The position numbers were made by a program, and so were the translations under genes. Source: a virus. From it: 50,977 nt of DNA. The DNA lies in IMG/VR virus record IMGVR_UViG_3300024974_000003, positions 1 through 50,977 of that record; one strand, 5' to 3'. Within the stretch, counting starts at the first letter, position 1. Each line of letters starts with the position of its first letter. Of the stretch, positions 27,021 to 34,718 are shown piece by piece. The notes beneath the pieces are model-generated. The model had not been told where the DNA came from. It ran no database searches and saw only the letters and a list, made by a program, of their open reading frames with translations.

Positions 27021-27200
27021 ATGAAATCATCAGAATTCCACCGAAAGGTAAAAAAGAATGGTTGGATACACATTCGAACCGATGGAAGCCATTACATCTA
27101 TGAAAAAAATGGCAGAACTTATCCAGTTCCATATCACGGAGCTAAAGAAATGGGTAAGGGATTAGAATTAAAAATAACTAAAGAGTTGGGGTTGAAATAA
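27021..27200 (+). CDS. hicA: HicA-type mRNA interferase toxin
   Basis: A 59-residue protein beginning MKSSEFHRKVKKNGW, with the double-stranded-RNA-binding-like fold signature and the catalytic histidine in GSHYIYEKNGRTYPVPYHG. The start is placed at 27021 because an ATG at 26991 lies inside the promoter -7 box. HicA cleaves mRNA, and the antitoxin is encoded next. Together they likely form an autonomous stabilising or defence module. Confidence 0.85.
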   Translation: MKSSEFHRKVKKNGWIHIRTDGSHYIYEKNGRTYPVPYHGAKEMGKGLELKITKELGLK

Positions 27201-27231
27201 ACCCCGCTCTTTAATACCAAGTTTTGAAAAT

Positions 27232-27630
27232 ATGAAAACAATAAAAATTATTATTGAGAAAACAGATGATATGTTTTCGGCTTATGCTGAAAATGTAGAA
27301 GGAATTTACGCTGGAGGTGACACAGTTGAGGAAGTTAAGCAATCAGTTTTAGATTCGATTAGACTTTTGAAAGAATACAACACCGATGAGAATATTCCAG
27401 CTATGCTAAAAGGAGAGTATCAAATAGCTTATAAATTTGATACTGTGAGTTTATTGAACTACTACAAAGGAATATTCACTAATTCAGCACTGGAGAGAAT
27501 TACGGGAATTAATCAAAAACAAATTCAGCACTATGCAACTGGACACCGTAATCCAAGAATTGACCAACGAAAAAAAATAGAAACTGCATTGCATAGTTTA
27601 GGCAAGGAACTTTTAGCTGTAGAACTATAG
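27232..27630 (+). CDS. hicB: HicB-type antitoxin with HTH domain
   Basis: A 132-residue protein with the partial RNase-H-like HicB fold in the first 60 residues (IIIEKTDDMFSAYAENVEG IYAGGDT) and a C-terminal helix-turn-helix (ITGINQKQIQHYATGHRNP) that probably represses the unit's own promoter. It follows HicA by 31 bases. Neutralisation of HicA is the known role of the family. Confidence 0.85.
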   Translation: MKTIKIIIEKTDDMFSAYAENVEGIYAGGDTVEEVKQSVLDSIRLLKEYNTDENIPAMLKGEYQIAYKFDTVSLLNYYKGIFTNSALERITGINQKQIQHYATGHRNPRIDQRKKIETALHSLGKELLAVEL

Positions 27631-27669
27631 AGTTATTGATTGACATTTTTAATTTTATTCTACAGGAAG

Positions 27670-27689
27670 CCCCTCAATTGAGGGGTTTT
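27670..27689. terminator. Bidirectional terminator between HicB and leftward genes
   Basis: CCCCTC (27670-27675), an AATT loop and GAGGGG (27680-27685), followed by TTTT on the right. It separates the HicAB unit from the converging leftward genes. Confidence 0.75.
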
Positions 27690-27816
27690 ACTTTTTTCTG
27701 TTTTTCCAACTGTCATTATGATACTTGTCACTTGGATGACTTTTGAAATAAAACCACAAAAAGCGAGCAAGAAAAATAAAAGCGGCTGCCGAAATTAAAA
27801 AGTCTGTAATTGTCAT
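27688..27816 (-). CDS. Small membrane protein
   Basis: A 42-residue frame on the minus strand that starts with CAT at 27814-27816 and ends in TTA at 27688. It has one hydrophobic segment (FLISAAAFIFLARFLWFYF) and a polar, basic tail. Its position just downstream of the integrase suggests it is read through from it. Function unknown. Confidence 0.5.
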   Translation of the reverse strand: MTITDFLISAAAFIFLARFLWFYFKSHPSDKYHNDSWKNRKK

Positions 27817-27826
27817 ATATGCAAAT

Positions 27827-29032
27827 TTATTGGTTTATAACTTGAATGTTAATCTTCTTTAAAGCTTCATTTTTTCGCTTCTCCCTACCAACTAAATAAA
27901 CAGTTTCAGTAACATTTGTGGTATGAGATGCCATTCCTTTGGAAAAATTAAAAGCAGCATCTGAAGCTTTGTCTAGTTCGTCTAAGAACAAGTGTTTCAA
28001 AGCATAGAAATCAGCAGTCACATTGTATTTTTTCTTCACCCACCGTCTCCATCTTATGCTAATCTGACACGGTTGTATTGGAACTAATGAAGGTTTCAAC
28101 CCTCTTGTAAACAAGAAGTCATCATCATCGGTACACTCTTGGACAATTTCTGTCCAAAAAGATAAAACGTTTGGCAAAATTACTTTAATTACTTCCTTGC
28201 TAACGCTACCTTTCAATATCGTGACTTTATATTCCTGCTTGGACAGATTAACGTCTTTTTTCTGAACACGGAATAATTCAGCGGTTCTAGCTCCGGAGTG
28301 AAAAAAAATCATACCATACCTATAAAAAGTATAATTATCATTTTTCAAAATTTTAAATATTTTATTTAGTTCATCCAGTTCTAAAGTTTCACGGATTTTT
28401 TTAACTGTTTTTTTCTTTTTGATATCGCGAATTGGATTGTGAAAAACTATTCTTTTTTCCACTAAGTCAGAAAGAACAATCGACAAATGAGTGAGGAACT
28501 TATTATACTCATTATTAGTCAAACCTAAAGGATCAAGTAAATCACGGATGTGGCCACTATGAATTTCACAAATAGGAAATTCTAATTTCAAGTTTATTGC
28601 AGATTCCTCAACCTTGGCCACAATTCGCCTAAGTTCCTTTATCACACCTTCAGAAACCGATAACAAAGGATAAGCAATTTTTAGAGCTTCAGTAAAATTG
28701 AGTTTTGGGTGTAAAGTTCCTGGAACTGGTTTAAGTTCAGGAATCATGTACTTTTTAGTGATTGGGTTGTAACCCTTGTCTTCAAAAAGTTTGGGGATTT
28801 CCTTTAGCCAAGTTTCGATAACGGCTTTTCTGTCCTCCAGTGATCGGAACCGGTTTAGTTTTTTTCTGAATAGAAAGCCTTTAGGATACTTCTCTTTAAA
28901 TTTTGGGTCATAAAACTTGCATTCCACACGCCAGTCAAGTTTCAAAGATTTTTGAGAAGTCAATGTTTTCCAGTTCTCCGGATGTACCCATAGATCAGAG
29001 TACGCACAATCAAATAATAAATTTTTTGCCAT
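27827..29032 (-). CDS. int: Tyrosine recombinase / phage integrase
   Basis: A 401-residue protein with an N-terminal SAM-like core-binding domain and a C-terminal catalytic domain. Visible residues are R249 (FHSGARTAEL), K274 (ILKGS), H370 and Y379 (ASHTTNVTETVYLV). The canonical H-x-x-R box appears as Y343-A-L-K346, so two usual residues are replaced; I believe this occurs in other Bacteroidetes integrases. It catalyses attP-attB recombination. The attP lies just upstream of its start. The gene is transcribed leftwards with the repressor group. Confidence 0.9.
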   Translation of the reverse strand: MAKNLLFDCAYSDLWVHPENWKTLTSQKSLKLDWRVECKFYDPKFKEKYPKGFLFRKKLNRFRSLEDRKAVIETWLKEIPKLFEDKGYNPITKKYMIPELKPVPGTLHPKLNFTEALKIAYPLLSVSEGVIKELRRIVAKVEESAINLKLEFPICEIHSGHIRDLLDPLGLTNNEYNKFLTHLSIVLSDLVEKRIVFHNPIRDIKKKKTVKKIRETLELDELNKIFKILKNDNYTFYRYGMIFFHSGARTAELFRVQKKDVNLSKQEYKVTILKGSVSKEVIKVILPNVLSFWTEIVQECTDDDDFLFTRGLKPSLVPIQPCQISIRWRRWVKKKYNVTADFYALKHLFLDELDKASDAAFNFSKGMASHTTNVTETVYLVGREKRKNEALKKINIQVINQ

Positions 29033-29035
29033 AAT

Positions 29036-29315
29036 GTAATTACTTTAGGGTTGTCGGTAGGGTTGCCGATTTAAGTAATTACAAGCCGTAAGATTTTTTA
29101 TTAAAATCGTTAAACCCTTGTTGGGAGTGGGCTTAACGATTGTTTTAATTTGTAGCGAGACCGAGATTTGAACTCGGGACCTCAGGGTTATGAAAACGAA
29201 AACTACCCTTTTATCCTATTGTAATTACTGTAAAATCAGGCTATTGATTATTTGTTTTTAGTCATATTCATTACTTTTTTATGTTTTTTGAATTTATTGG
29301 GGTTGCCGGTAAACC
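29036..29315. other. attP region with arm-type repeats
   Basis: About 280 bases without a gene. GTAATTAC occurs at 29036-29043, 29075-29082 and 29221-29228. GGTTGTCGGTA (29049-29059) and GGTTGCCGGTA (29301-29311) flank the tRNA-like core. AATCGTTAA at about 29105 and TTAACGATT at about 29133 form an inverted repeat. These flanking repeats are as expected of integrase arm-binding sites, but this is inference. Confidence 0.6.
29153..29194 (-). other. attP: attP core: 3' part of a CAU-anticodon tRNA
   Basis: Read on the minus strand the sequence contains an anticodon CAT, AACCCTGAGGTC, a perfect T-arm (CCGAG, TTCAAAT loop, CTCGG) and the 3' acceptor strand TCTCGCT with an A discriminator. The 5' half of a tRNA is missing: the bases before the anticodon loop do not pair with the anticodon stem. 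The phage therefore carries the 3' end of a tRNA (probably tRNA-Met or tRNA-Ile with CAU) and would restore the host gene on integration. Confidence 0.85.
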
Positions 29316-29344
29316 TTTTATGGTAACTCCTTTATTTATTTGGG

Positions 29345-29581
29345 TTAAGGAATATTAAAGATGTTTTTTTGAACGCCAAAAACCCAGTTGGCATTGACTT
29401 TATACTTTTTACAAATAGTTTCAATTTGCGATACTGTAAAATGATTAGTGCCTTTTTTAATTTTTGAAATTGTTTGCTCTTGCATTCCTATCTCTTTGCA
29501 AAAATCTTTTACATACGAAATTTGCTTTTGAAATATCAAAAGATCAATTAAGTGCATAATATTTTTGTCCGGAACGTTCAT
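29345..29581 (-). CDS. Cro/CI-type HTH regulator
   Basis: A 78-residue protein whose helices match an XRE-type helix-turn-helix: DFCKEIGMQEQTISKIKKG is the core, followed by a FTVSQIETICKKYKVNANW helix. No dimerisation domain. It lies between attP and the superinfection immunity gene on the leftward transcript. Confidence 0.75.
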   Translation of the reverse strand: MNVPDKNIMHLIDLLIFQKQISYVKDFCKEIGMQEQTISKIKKGTNHFTVSQIETICKKYKVNANWVFGVQKNIFNIP

Positions 29582-29582
29582 T

Positions 29583-29909
29583 TTACTTTAACAATCGTTT
29601 CTTTTGAGTATTAAATTCTTCTTGAGTTATAGCTCCACTATCCATTAGTGTTTTCAATTCCATTAATTCACTTGAAGCGGTTGTTTTTTGTGGTGTTGTA
29701 TAAAGAATTACAGCTTGAGTATCCGATAAGGCTCTCATTAAAGCAATTAGCCAACCCACTAAAGTCCATCCTAAAAATAGATTTATAATGAATACCGTGT
29801 TTTGATTTTGATTTTTTCTTTTTTTTGCGATTATTGTTGGTAAAAAATAGATTAAACCACAAATAATTACTCCAAATAATCCTAATAATAATATTCCTGT
29901 TCCACTCAT
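29583..29909 (-). CDS. Superinfection immunity protein with SHOCT domain
   Basis: A 108-residue protein. The N-terminal hydrophobic segments (ILLLGLFGVIICGLIYFLPTIIA, then FIINLFLGWTLVGWLIALMRAL) carry the LGWTLVGW pattern of the superinfection immunity family (Imm). The end (ELMELKTLMDSGAITQEEF) is a SHOCT domain. Phage Imm proteins block DNA entry of related phages. Expression with the repressor genes implies action in lysogens. Confidence 0.8.
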   Translation of the reverse strand: MSGTGILLLGLFGVIICGLIYFLPTIIAKKRKNQNQNTVFIINLFLGWTLVGWLIALMRALSDTQAVILYTTPQKTTASSELMELKTLMDSGAITQEEFNTQKKRLLK

Positions 29910-29975
29910 AATATATTTGTTTAATTGATTACTTAATTTACAACGATAATTTTAATTGATTAATCCACACCACAT

Positions 29976-30401
29976 TTAACTTGTGCCGTTTTGTTTTTTT
30001 TGATGCCCTAATTCAAGGTCATATATTTTATTTTCCAGAAATTCTATTTTGTCTTTGTAAAATACAATTTGCTCATCTTTAAATTGTATTTCTTTCTTCA
30101 ACTCTAAATTTTCCTTTTTCAATCCGTAATCTTCTGTAGGCTCTGAAATTATAGATAAGACATTTGGTTGCTTATAATTTAAATCTTCAAAACCGTCTAA
30201 ATTGACATCAAACTTATCTATAATAGTTTGTAAAAACTTAGATGAAGGTTTGATTTTTCCATTTACATAAGGACTTATCGTCCCTTCTGAATAACCTGTT
30301 TTTCTTGATAAATCAGCAATAGGAAATTCCAAATTCAACTTTTCAAGTAAAAAGGTGAGTTTTTTAAAATTCATATCTTTTTGATTATCAGAAGCATTCA
30401 T
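29976..30401 (-). CDS. CI-like repressor, XRE HTH with coiled coil
   Basis: A 141-residue protein. Residues about 26-55 form a helix-turn-helix (DLSRKTGYSEGTISPYVNG), followed by a linker and a strong coiled coil (LKKENLELKKEIQFKDEQIV) that likely dimerises it. It lacks the usual peptidase domain, so it is not cleaved by RecA. It is divergent to the rightward early operon and probably represses it by binding the direct repeats in between. Confidence 0.75.
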   Translation of the reverse strand: MNASDNQKDMNFKKLTFLLEKLNLEFPIADLSRKTGYSEGTISPYVNGKIKPSSKFLQTIIDKFDVNLDGFEDLNYKQPNVLSIISEPTEDYGLKKENLELKKEIQFKDEQIVFYKDKIEFLENKIYDLELGHQKKQNGTS

Positions 30402-30436
30402 TGTTGCAAAAATTATTTTATAAAAAATTAGAAAAA

Positions 30437-30480
30437 ACTTAGTATATAATTTGGTACTTAGTAAATACTTTGTATATTTG
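30437..30480 (+). promoter_or_regulatory. Early promoter with operator repeats
   Basis: TTTG (30450-30453), a 19-base spacer and TATATTTG (30473-30480) match the Bacteroidetes promoter. ACTTAGTA at 30437-30444 and 30456-30463, with the near copy ACTTTGTA at 30467-30474, overlap it. They are candidate repressor-binding sites between the divergent repressor and early genes. Confidence 0.65.
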
Positions 30481-30512
30481 TAAATAATTACGAACGAAAT
30501 TAGGTAAATAAA

Positions 30513-30740
30513 ATGAAAGTATCACAATTAATCTTAGAAAAAATCAAAAATGACAGAGAGTTCCGTCAATATACGGCTCTTGCATTAGGAGTTACTGAAA
30601 GGAATGTAGAAATTTTAGGCACAAATAATTCAGACAACTTGACAAAATATGCTGCCGTAAAATTCTACAAAAGCACGGGGTTAAAAGAAAAGGACATTTT
30701 CGAAGAGGAGCTAATTCATAAATCACTTTCTAATAATTAG
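30513..30740 (+). CDS. Small early regulator-like protein (Cro position)
   Basis: A 75-residue protein beginning MKVSQLILEKIKNDREFRQY, with a possible HTH-like section (ALALGVTERNVEILG) and a charged tail. It is the first gene of the rightward early operon opposite the CI-like gene, the place where phages carry Cro. The HTH is not strong enough to call with certainty. Confidence 0.5.
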   Translation: MKVSQLILEKIKNDREFRQYTALALGVTERNVEILGTNNSDNLTKYAAVKFYKSTGLKEKDIFEEELIHKSLSNN

Positions 30741-30744
30741 AAAA

Positions 30745-30969
30745 ATGAATAGACTTCAAAAAATAGCATTCATAAAAAGAGAGGCAAGAGAGTTAGAAAC
30801 TCAGGAGCAGCTTTTTATACAAGGATTAAGTTCGATTACAAGCCGTAAGAGATACTTAGAATTGGAGTTAGCGGAATTGGGAGCCGTTAACTCCGCCCCT
30901 CGGGGTAAATTATCAAATGTTCTCACAGAAAAACAAAAACTTGACATTATTGGTAGTTTGACAAAATAG
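30745..30969 (+). CDS. Small helical hypothetical protein
   Basis: A 74-residue protein starting MNRLQKIAFIKREARELETQ with two charged helices and a final conserved-looking EKQKLDIIGSLTK. No motif is recognised. A hairpin follows directly. Confidence 0.55.
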   Translation: MNRLQKIAFIKREARELETQEQLFIQGLSSITSRKRYLELELAELGAVNSAPRGKLSNVLTEKQKLDIIGSLTK

Positions 30970-30972
30970 AAA

Positions 30973-30994
30973 AAGGCACTGGTTAGAGTGCCTT
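30973..30994 (+). terminator. Hairpin after second early gene
   Basis: AAGGCACT (30973-30980) and AGTGCCTT (30987-30994) pair perfectly around a six-base loop. No T run follows, so it is an attenuator or leaky terminator. Confidence 0.55.
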
Positions 30995-31054
30995 AATACA
31001 ATCAAATTTCAGTTACCGAGTAAATAACTAAAAACTTTTAGAGACAACAAAAGT

Positions 31055-31564
31055 ATGGAAAATTCAATACAAAAAGTAGAAAATTGGAAAATAATTGATG
31101 GTTATCAAACCTATGAAGTAAGCATCACTGGATTAGTAAGAAGTTCAAACTACAAAACACAAAGAATTTTAAAGGCTTCAATATCAAATGAAGGCTATTT
31201 AATGATAAAGTTGAGTAAAAATGGAATTTTAAAAAATCTAACAATACACAGAATTGTTGCATCCCATTTCGTTTCAAATCCTGATAACAAATCTTATGTA
31301 AATCACATAAACGGAATCAAAACCGACAATCGAGCAGAAAATTTAGAATGGAATTCTCCAAAAGAAAATATCCATCATTCTTGGAAAAATGGACTAAGCC
31401 AATCTTTAAAAGGTGAAAAGCACCATCAATCTAAACTTACTAAAAGTCAAGTTTTAGAAATCAGAAATAGCAGTTTAAAACAAAAAGATTTAGCTGTTAT
31501 TTATGGAATTAGTAAAACAGTAATTAGTGACATAAAAAACAACAAGTTATGGAAACACTTATGA
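31055..31564 (+). CDS. HNH homing-type endonuclease (NUMOD4-HNH)
   Basis: A 169-residue protein with an N-terminal NUMOD4 motif (GYQTYEVSITGLVRS), then an HNH motif (LTIHRIVASHF, then NHINGIKTDNRAENLEW), and a C-terminal helix-turn-helix (QKDLAVIYGISKTVISDIK). This is the usual layout of free-standing homing endonucleases. It overlaps the next gene by four bases at the preferred start and may be a mobile addition to the operon. Confidence 0.85.
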   Translation: MENSIQKVENWKIIDGYQTYEVSITGLVRSSNYKTQRILKASISNEGYLMIKLSKNGILKNLTIHRIVASHFVSNPDNKSYVNHINGIKTDNRAENLEWNSPKENIHHSWKNGLSQSLKGEKHHQSKLTKSQVLEIRNSSLKQKDLAVIYGISKTVISDIKNNKLWKHL

Positions 31565-31839
31565 AAACTACAAGATTAAAAACTTTAGAAAGCAGATATG
31601 ATTTACTGCTTGAAGCGAATAACACTTTTCACTATACACAAAGTGGAAATCCAAAAACAGCAAAGTATTTCAAAGTTTTGCTAAGAATCAAAGAACTAAT
31701 TGCTATCGAAAGAATGGTTGGAAGAGCAATCAATTTGAAAGCAAAATCAAGAGTTCGTCAAGGATTTTTGAATCCACAAAACGGACTAACAATGACCGAC
31801 TTGTTTAACCTAACATCCCCGGACTATGCTACTAAATAG
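31561..31839 (+). CDS. Hypothetical early protein
   Basis: Start placed at 31561, where ATGA overlaps the stop of the homing endonuclease; an ATG at 31549 is possible. It encodes 92 residues, basic and helical, beginning MKTTRLKTLESRYDLLLEAN. No family is recognised. Confidence 0.55.
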   Translation: MKTTRLKTLESRYDLLLEANNTFHYTQSGNPKTAKYFKVLLRIKELIAIERMVGRAINLKAKSRVRQGFLNPQNGLTMTDLFNLTSPDYATK

Positions 31840-31969
31840 AAAATTCAGAGAACGAGTAAAAGAAATCATTTCGGATCCAGCATTTGAAAAACCAATTTCA
31901 AATTTAACTCAAGATTATTCTAAAAAAGGAAACATCATTTTAGTAACAAGAATCAAAATATATAATTAA
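31826..31969 (+). CDS. Small hypothetical protein
   Basis: A 47-residue frame overlapping the previous gene by 14 bases and the next by one (TAATG). It begins MLLNRKFRERVKEIISD and ends with a strand (GNIILVTRIKIYN). The overlaps suggest real coupled expression. Confidence 0.5.
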   Translation: MLLNRKFRERVKEIISDPAFEKPISNLTQDYSKKGNIILVTRIKIYN

Positions 31970-32193
31970 TGTCCATCGAAATTAAAGACGTTTATAAAAC
32001 TCCTTCAGGAAAATTTTTGCAGGTAGTTCAAATCAAAGAAAGTGGTTTTCATCACTTTATTGAAATCCAAGACAATCTAAATAGACTTCCAATGCCAGAG
32101 ATAAGAAACAAATTTGGACACGTAACCCGAAGAGTAAAGCTAGTCTATTCAGAAGAAACAATATCAACTTTCAAAAAATTGAAATCATTATGA
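31969..32193 (+). CDS. Hypothetical early protein
   Basis: A 74-residue protein beginning MSIEIKDVYKTPSGKFLQVV, with a KFGHVTRRVKLVYSEE stretch. Basic, no motif. It follows the small gene by overlap. Confidence 0.5.
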   Translation: MSIEIKDVYKTPSGKFLQVVQIKESGFHHFIEIQDNLNRLPMPEIRNKFGHVTRRVKLVYSEETISTFKKLKSL

Positions 32194-32354
32194 AAATAGT
32201 AATAAATAGAAAAGATGGTAAATGGCTAGTAAACGGCAAACAATATGTCGATTTAGCAGGAGAAGAAAAACAATTCTTTGACGAGTTTATCCTCGCAATG
32301 AGGTGGCAATACGAGTGTGAGCAATTCGATAAACGATTAAAAAAAGCATCATGA
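32190..32354 (+). CDS. Small hypothetical protein
   Basis: A 54-residue frame starting with ATGA overlap of the preceding stop and ending with TGA overlapped by the next ATG. It begins MKIVINRKDGKWLVNGKQYV and continues as one charged helix containing a tryptophan and cysteine. Function unknown. Confidence 0.5.
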   Translation: MKIVINRKDGKWLVNGKQYVDLAGEEKQFFDEFILAMRWQYECEQFDKRLKKAS

Positions 32355-32476
32355 ATTACGACAACGAAAGAACCAATAGAGTGTTTTCACTTTTTTTAAT
32401 CGGTGTAATGATTGCCTTTTTAATCGGTGGAATTTTTGGAGTAATAGTAACAATTTTAATAGAGAAAATACAATAA
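32351..32476 (+). CDS. Small membrane protein
   Basis: A 41-residue frame with one clear membrane segment (FSLFLIGVMIAFLIGGIFG). It starts by four-base overlap with the previous gene. Function unknown. Confidence 0.5.
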   Translation: MNYDNERTNRVFSLFLIGVMIAFLIGGIFGVIVTILIEKIQ

Positions 32477-32494
32477 CAATCAAATTTTAGAAAA

Positions 32495-33595
32495 ATGAGT
32501 AAAGCAAAACCTTTCAATTTAGAAACCATAGAGGTTTCAATGCTTCCAGAATTACAAGGCTGGAAAGAAAAACAAGAAGCTATCGTAAAAGAAAATCCTT
32601 TTGTTGCAATTACAGATAATAAAACTTACGAAGAGGCAAAGAAAGCAAGAACTACACTGGTTAGTGCAAGAACTACAATTGAAAAGCAAGAAAGACTAAT
32701 TGCTTCAAAACTAAAAGATTTTCGAACAAAAGTAGGTGACTTTAGTAGTCAACTTATTACTATCACTCTTGAGCACGAAAATAAACAACAAGAAGAGGTT
32801 CGTAGATATGAAGCTCAAAAAGAAGCTGAACGCCTTGAAAAGGAAAGAAAGGACCAGGAGAGAAAGGATTTGATAGCTTCAAAAATTGATGCTTTCTATT
32901 TGACTTCAAAATCAGTTATTGAAAGTATGACTTTTCAAGGAATCGAAACTTTTAAAATTAGTTTTGAGGAAAATTTAGAGAAAACTGATGTTACTCAATT
33001 TGAAGAATTTGAATTACAATTTGCTTCAAAAGTACAGCTTCTTAAACAACAGTTAGAAGACAAAATCCAAGTCCTTACCGAAAAGGAAAACCAACGAATT
33101 GAAGCTGAAAGACTAGCCAAAGAAAAAGCAGAATTTGAAGCCGAAAAAAAGGCGAAAGAAGAAGCTGATAGAAAAGAGCGTGAGGAACGTGAGGCAAAAC
33201 AAAAAGCTATCGATGATGCTAATGCAAAAAGACAGGAAGAGTTGGATGCAAAGCAAAAAGCGATTGACGATGCCGAAGCTAAACGCAAAGCTGAAATCGA
33301 AGCAGAAGAGAAAGCTAAAGAAGTTGTTACTCCTATAGTAGAAGAGGTGGCTTCTGAAACTAAAGAAGAGCCGGAAGTTGACATAACAACATCAGAGGAA
33401 GTTCAGAAAGTATTTAAAAATCTTGCTTCAAAAAACCTATCTATTTCAGATTACATAAACGGTAGAGCTTGTTTGAAAAACTCTAACGATGAGATTGTTT
33501 TCTCATTCAAATTACATCAAGGCATTGAAACACATATCTGTTTAAAAATGGCTTTAAACGAATTCTCAACACTAAAAAATCAAATATTTAATTAA
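32495..33595 (+). CDS. Coiled-coil recombination-accessory-like protein (DUF1351-like)
   Basis: A 366-residue protein, nearly all helical: an N-terminal region of about 70 residues, then a long lysine/glutamate coiled coil (about 95-300) with repeated QKAIDDA units, and a 70-residue C-terminal domain. The order before a single-strand-binding-like gene and a YqaJ exonuclease is that of DUF1351 genes in recombination modules. Role unknown; DUF1351 proteins are associated with recombination by context only. Confidence 0.5.
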   Translation: MSKAKPFNLETIEVSMLPELQGWKEKQEAIVKENPFVAITDNKTYEEAKKARTTLVSARTTIEKQERLIASKLKDFRTKVGDFSSQLITITLEHENKQQEEVRRYEAQKEAERLEKERKDQERKDLIASKIDAFYLTSKSVIESMTFQGIETFKISFEENLEKTDVTQFEEFELQFASKVQLLKQQLEDKIQVLTEKENQRIEAERLAKEKAEFEAEKKAKEEADRKEREEREAKQKAIDDANAKRQEELDAKQKAIDDAEAKRKAEIEAEEKAKEVVTPIVEEVASETKEEPEVDITTSEEVQKVFKNLASKNLSISDYINGRACLKNSNDEIVFSFKLHQGIETHICLKMALNEFSTLKNQIFN

Positions 33596-33624
33596 TCACG
33601 AGTAATCAATAAACATTAGAAATT

Positions 33625-34014
33625 ATGGCAACAGAAGTAGAAAAAGCAGCAGGAGCTGAAGTAACATTTTTTATTCCAGACACAGAGAGTTTAGGAACGT
33701 TACAAACTTTAGAACCAAAGTTCAGTTTGAACTTAAAATACAAGTCATCAGATGACTGGGCGGCACTTAAAGACAAACCTCTAAAAGTATTCTTTATGGG
33801 AATGAAAGATATTCCAAATGAAGCTGGAGAAGCTGTTAAGTGTGGAGTGTTCATTTCAGAAAAGGAATGTTTCATTTCAGGTCAGATGACTTTGGTTGAA
33901 TCAGTAAAAAACTTACCGATTAAAACACCAGTTCAAATCACATACAGAGGTAAGAAAAACAACAAATCAACTGACGGAATTACAATGTTGTTTGATGTTG
34001 AAAAATTAGGATAA
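33625..34014 (+). CDS. Putative single-strand-DNA-binding-like protein
   Basis: A 129-residue beta-rich protein with KFSLNLKYKSSDDW, a glycine-containing middle and a KTPVQITYRGKKNNKSTDG segment before a final strand. Lies immediately before the YqaJ exonuclease, where phages often carry an SSB or annealing protein. Family is not certain. Its last base is shared with the next start. Confidence 0.4.
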   Translation: MATEVEKAAGAEVTFFIPDTESLGTLQTLEPKFSLNLKYKSSDDWAALKDKPLKVFFMGMKDIPNEAGEAVKCGVFISEKECFISGQMTLVESVKNLPIKTPVQITYRGKKNNKSTDGITMLFDVEKLG

Positions 34015-34718
34015 TGGTAACACTTCCTGAATTTTCAGAAAATGAAGTAAAAGAATTTGAGAGCCTCGATTTTGAGGTTCTCAAATCTCTAAAAGGCAAA
34101 GAGGATGAGTGGCTGGAACAACGCAAAGGAAAGTTTACAGCATCTGAATTTGTGAGGTTGATGGGTTATGAGGATAAGGATGTTTTTCCTGATGGTGCGA
34201 TAACCTATGTGACCGAGAAGGTACTTGAAGTTGTTACAACAAACGAAAACAGACAACTCTCAACTCATTCTGTTGAATGGGGAAAAGACACAGAGATTGA
34301 AGCTGTAGAAAAGTTCGTTGAAAAGTATGGTTTTGAAGTTCATAATTATGGAGATGACCAACAATATGTTGAACTGACAAAAGATGTAGGATGTACGCCT
34401 GATGGTTTAATAGATAAGGATTTCGGAATTGAAACCAAATGTCCAGACAGTAAAACGCATTTACATTATTTGGAAAACTTAACACTTGATAATTTCAAAA
34501 AAGAATGTACAAAGTATTACTGGCAAATTCAAGGCTCAATGTATATCACAGGTCGTAAGGCTTGGTTTTTTATCAGTTATGATCCTCGATTTAAAAATGT
34601 AGCTAAACGCCTTTTTGTTTTGGAAATTGAAAGAAATGACATTGATATTTCAAAGCTTGAAAAGAGATTAACCGAAGCAATCAAAAGAAAAAAACAAAGA
34701 CTAAAAGCATTTGAATAG
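34014..34718 (+). CDS. YqaJ-family viral recombinase exonuclease
   Basis: A 234-residue protein with the lambda-exonuclease/YqaJ motifs: WLEQRKGKFTASEF near the start, VEWGKDTEIEAVEKF at 88-101, CTPDGLIDKDFGIETKCPD with D130 and E140-x-K142, and the QIQGSMYITG region. It degrades one strand of duplex DNA 5'-3' to make recombination substrates. It stands with the single-strand-binding and NinB-like neighbours. Confidence 0.85.
   Translation: MVTLPEFSENEVKEFESLDFEVLKSLKGKEDEWLEQRKGKFTASEFVRLMGYEDKDVFPDGAITYVTEKVLEVVTTNENRQLSTHSVEWGKDTEIEAVEKFVEKYGFEVHNYGDDQQYVELTKDVGCTPDGLIDKDFGIETKCPDSKTHLHYLENLTLDNFKKECTKYYWQIQGSMYITGRKAWFFISYDPRFKNVAKRLFVLEIERNDIDISKLEKRLTEAIKRKKQRLKAFE

Noticed and set aside
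29153-29194. Functional tRNA gene
   Set aside because: Only the 3' part is present; the 5' half is missing and the anticodon stem cannot pair, so it is an attachment core.
33135-33338. Lysine-rich frame inside the coiled-coil gene
   Set aside because: It is a by-product of GAA/AAA-rich codons of the real gene.
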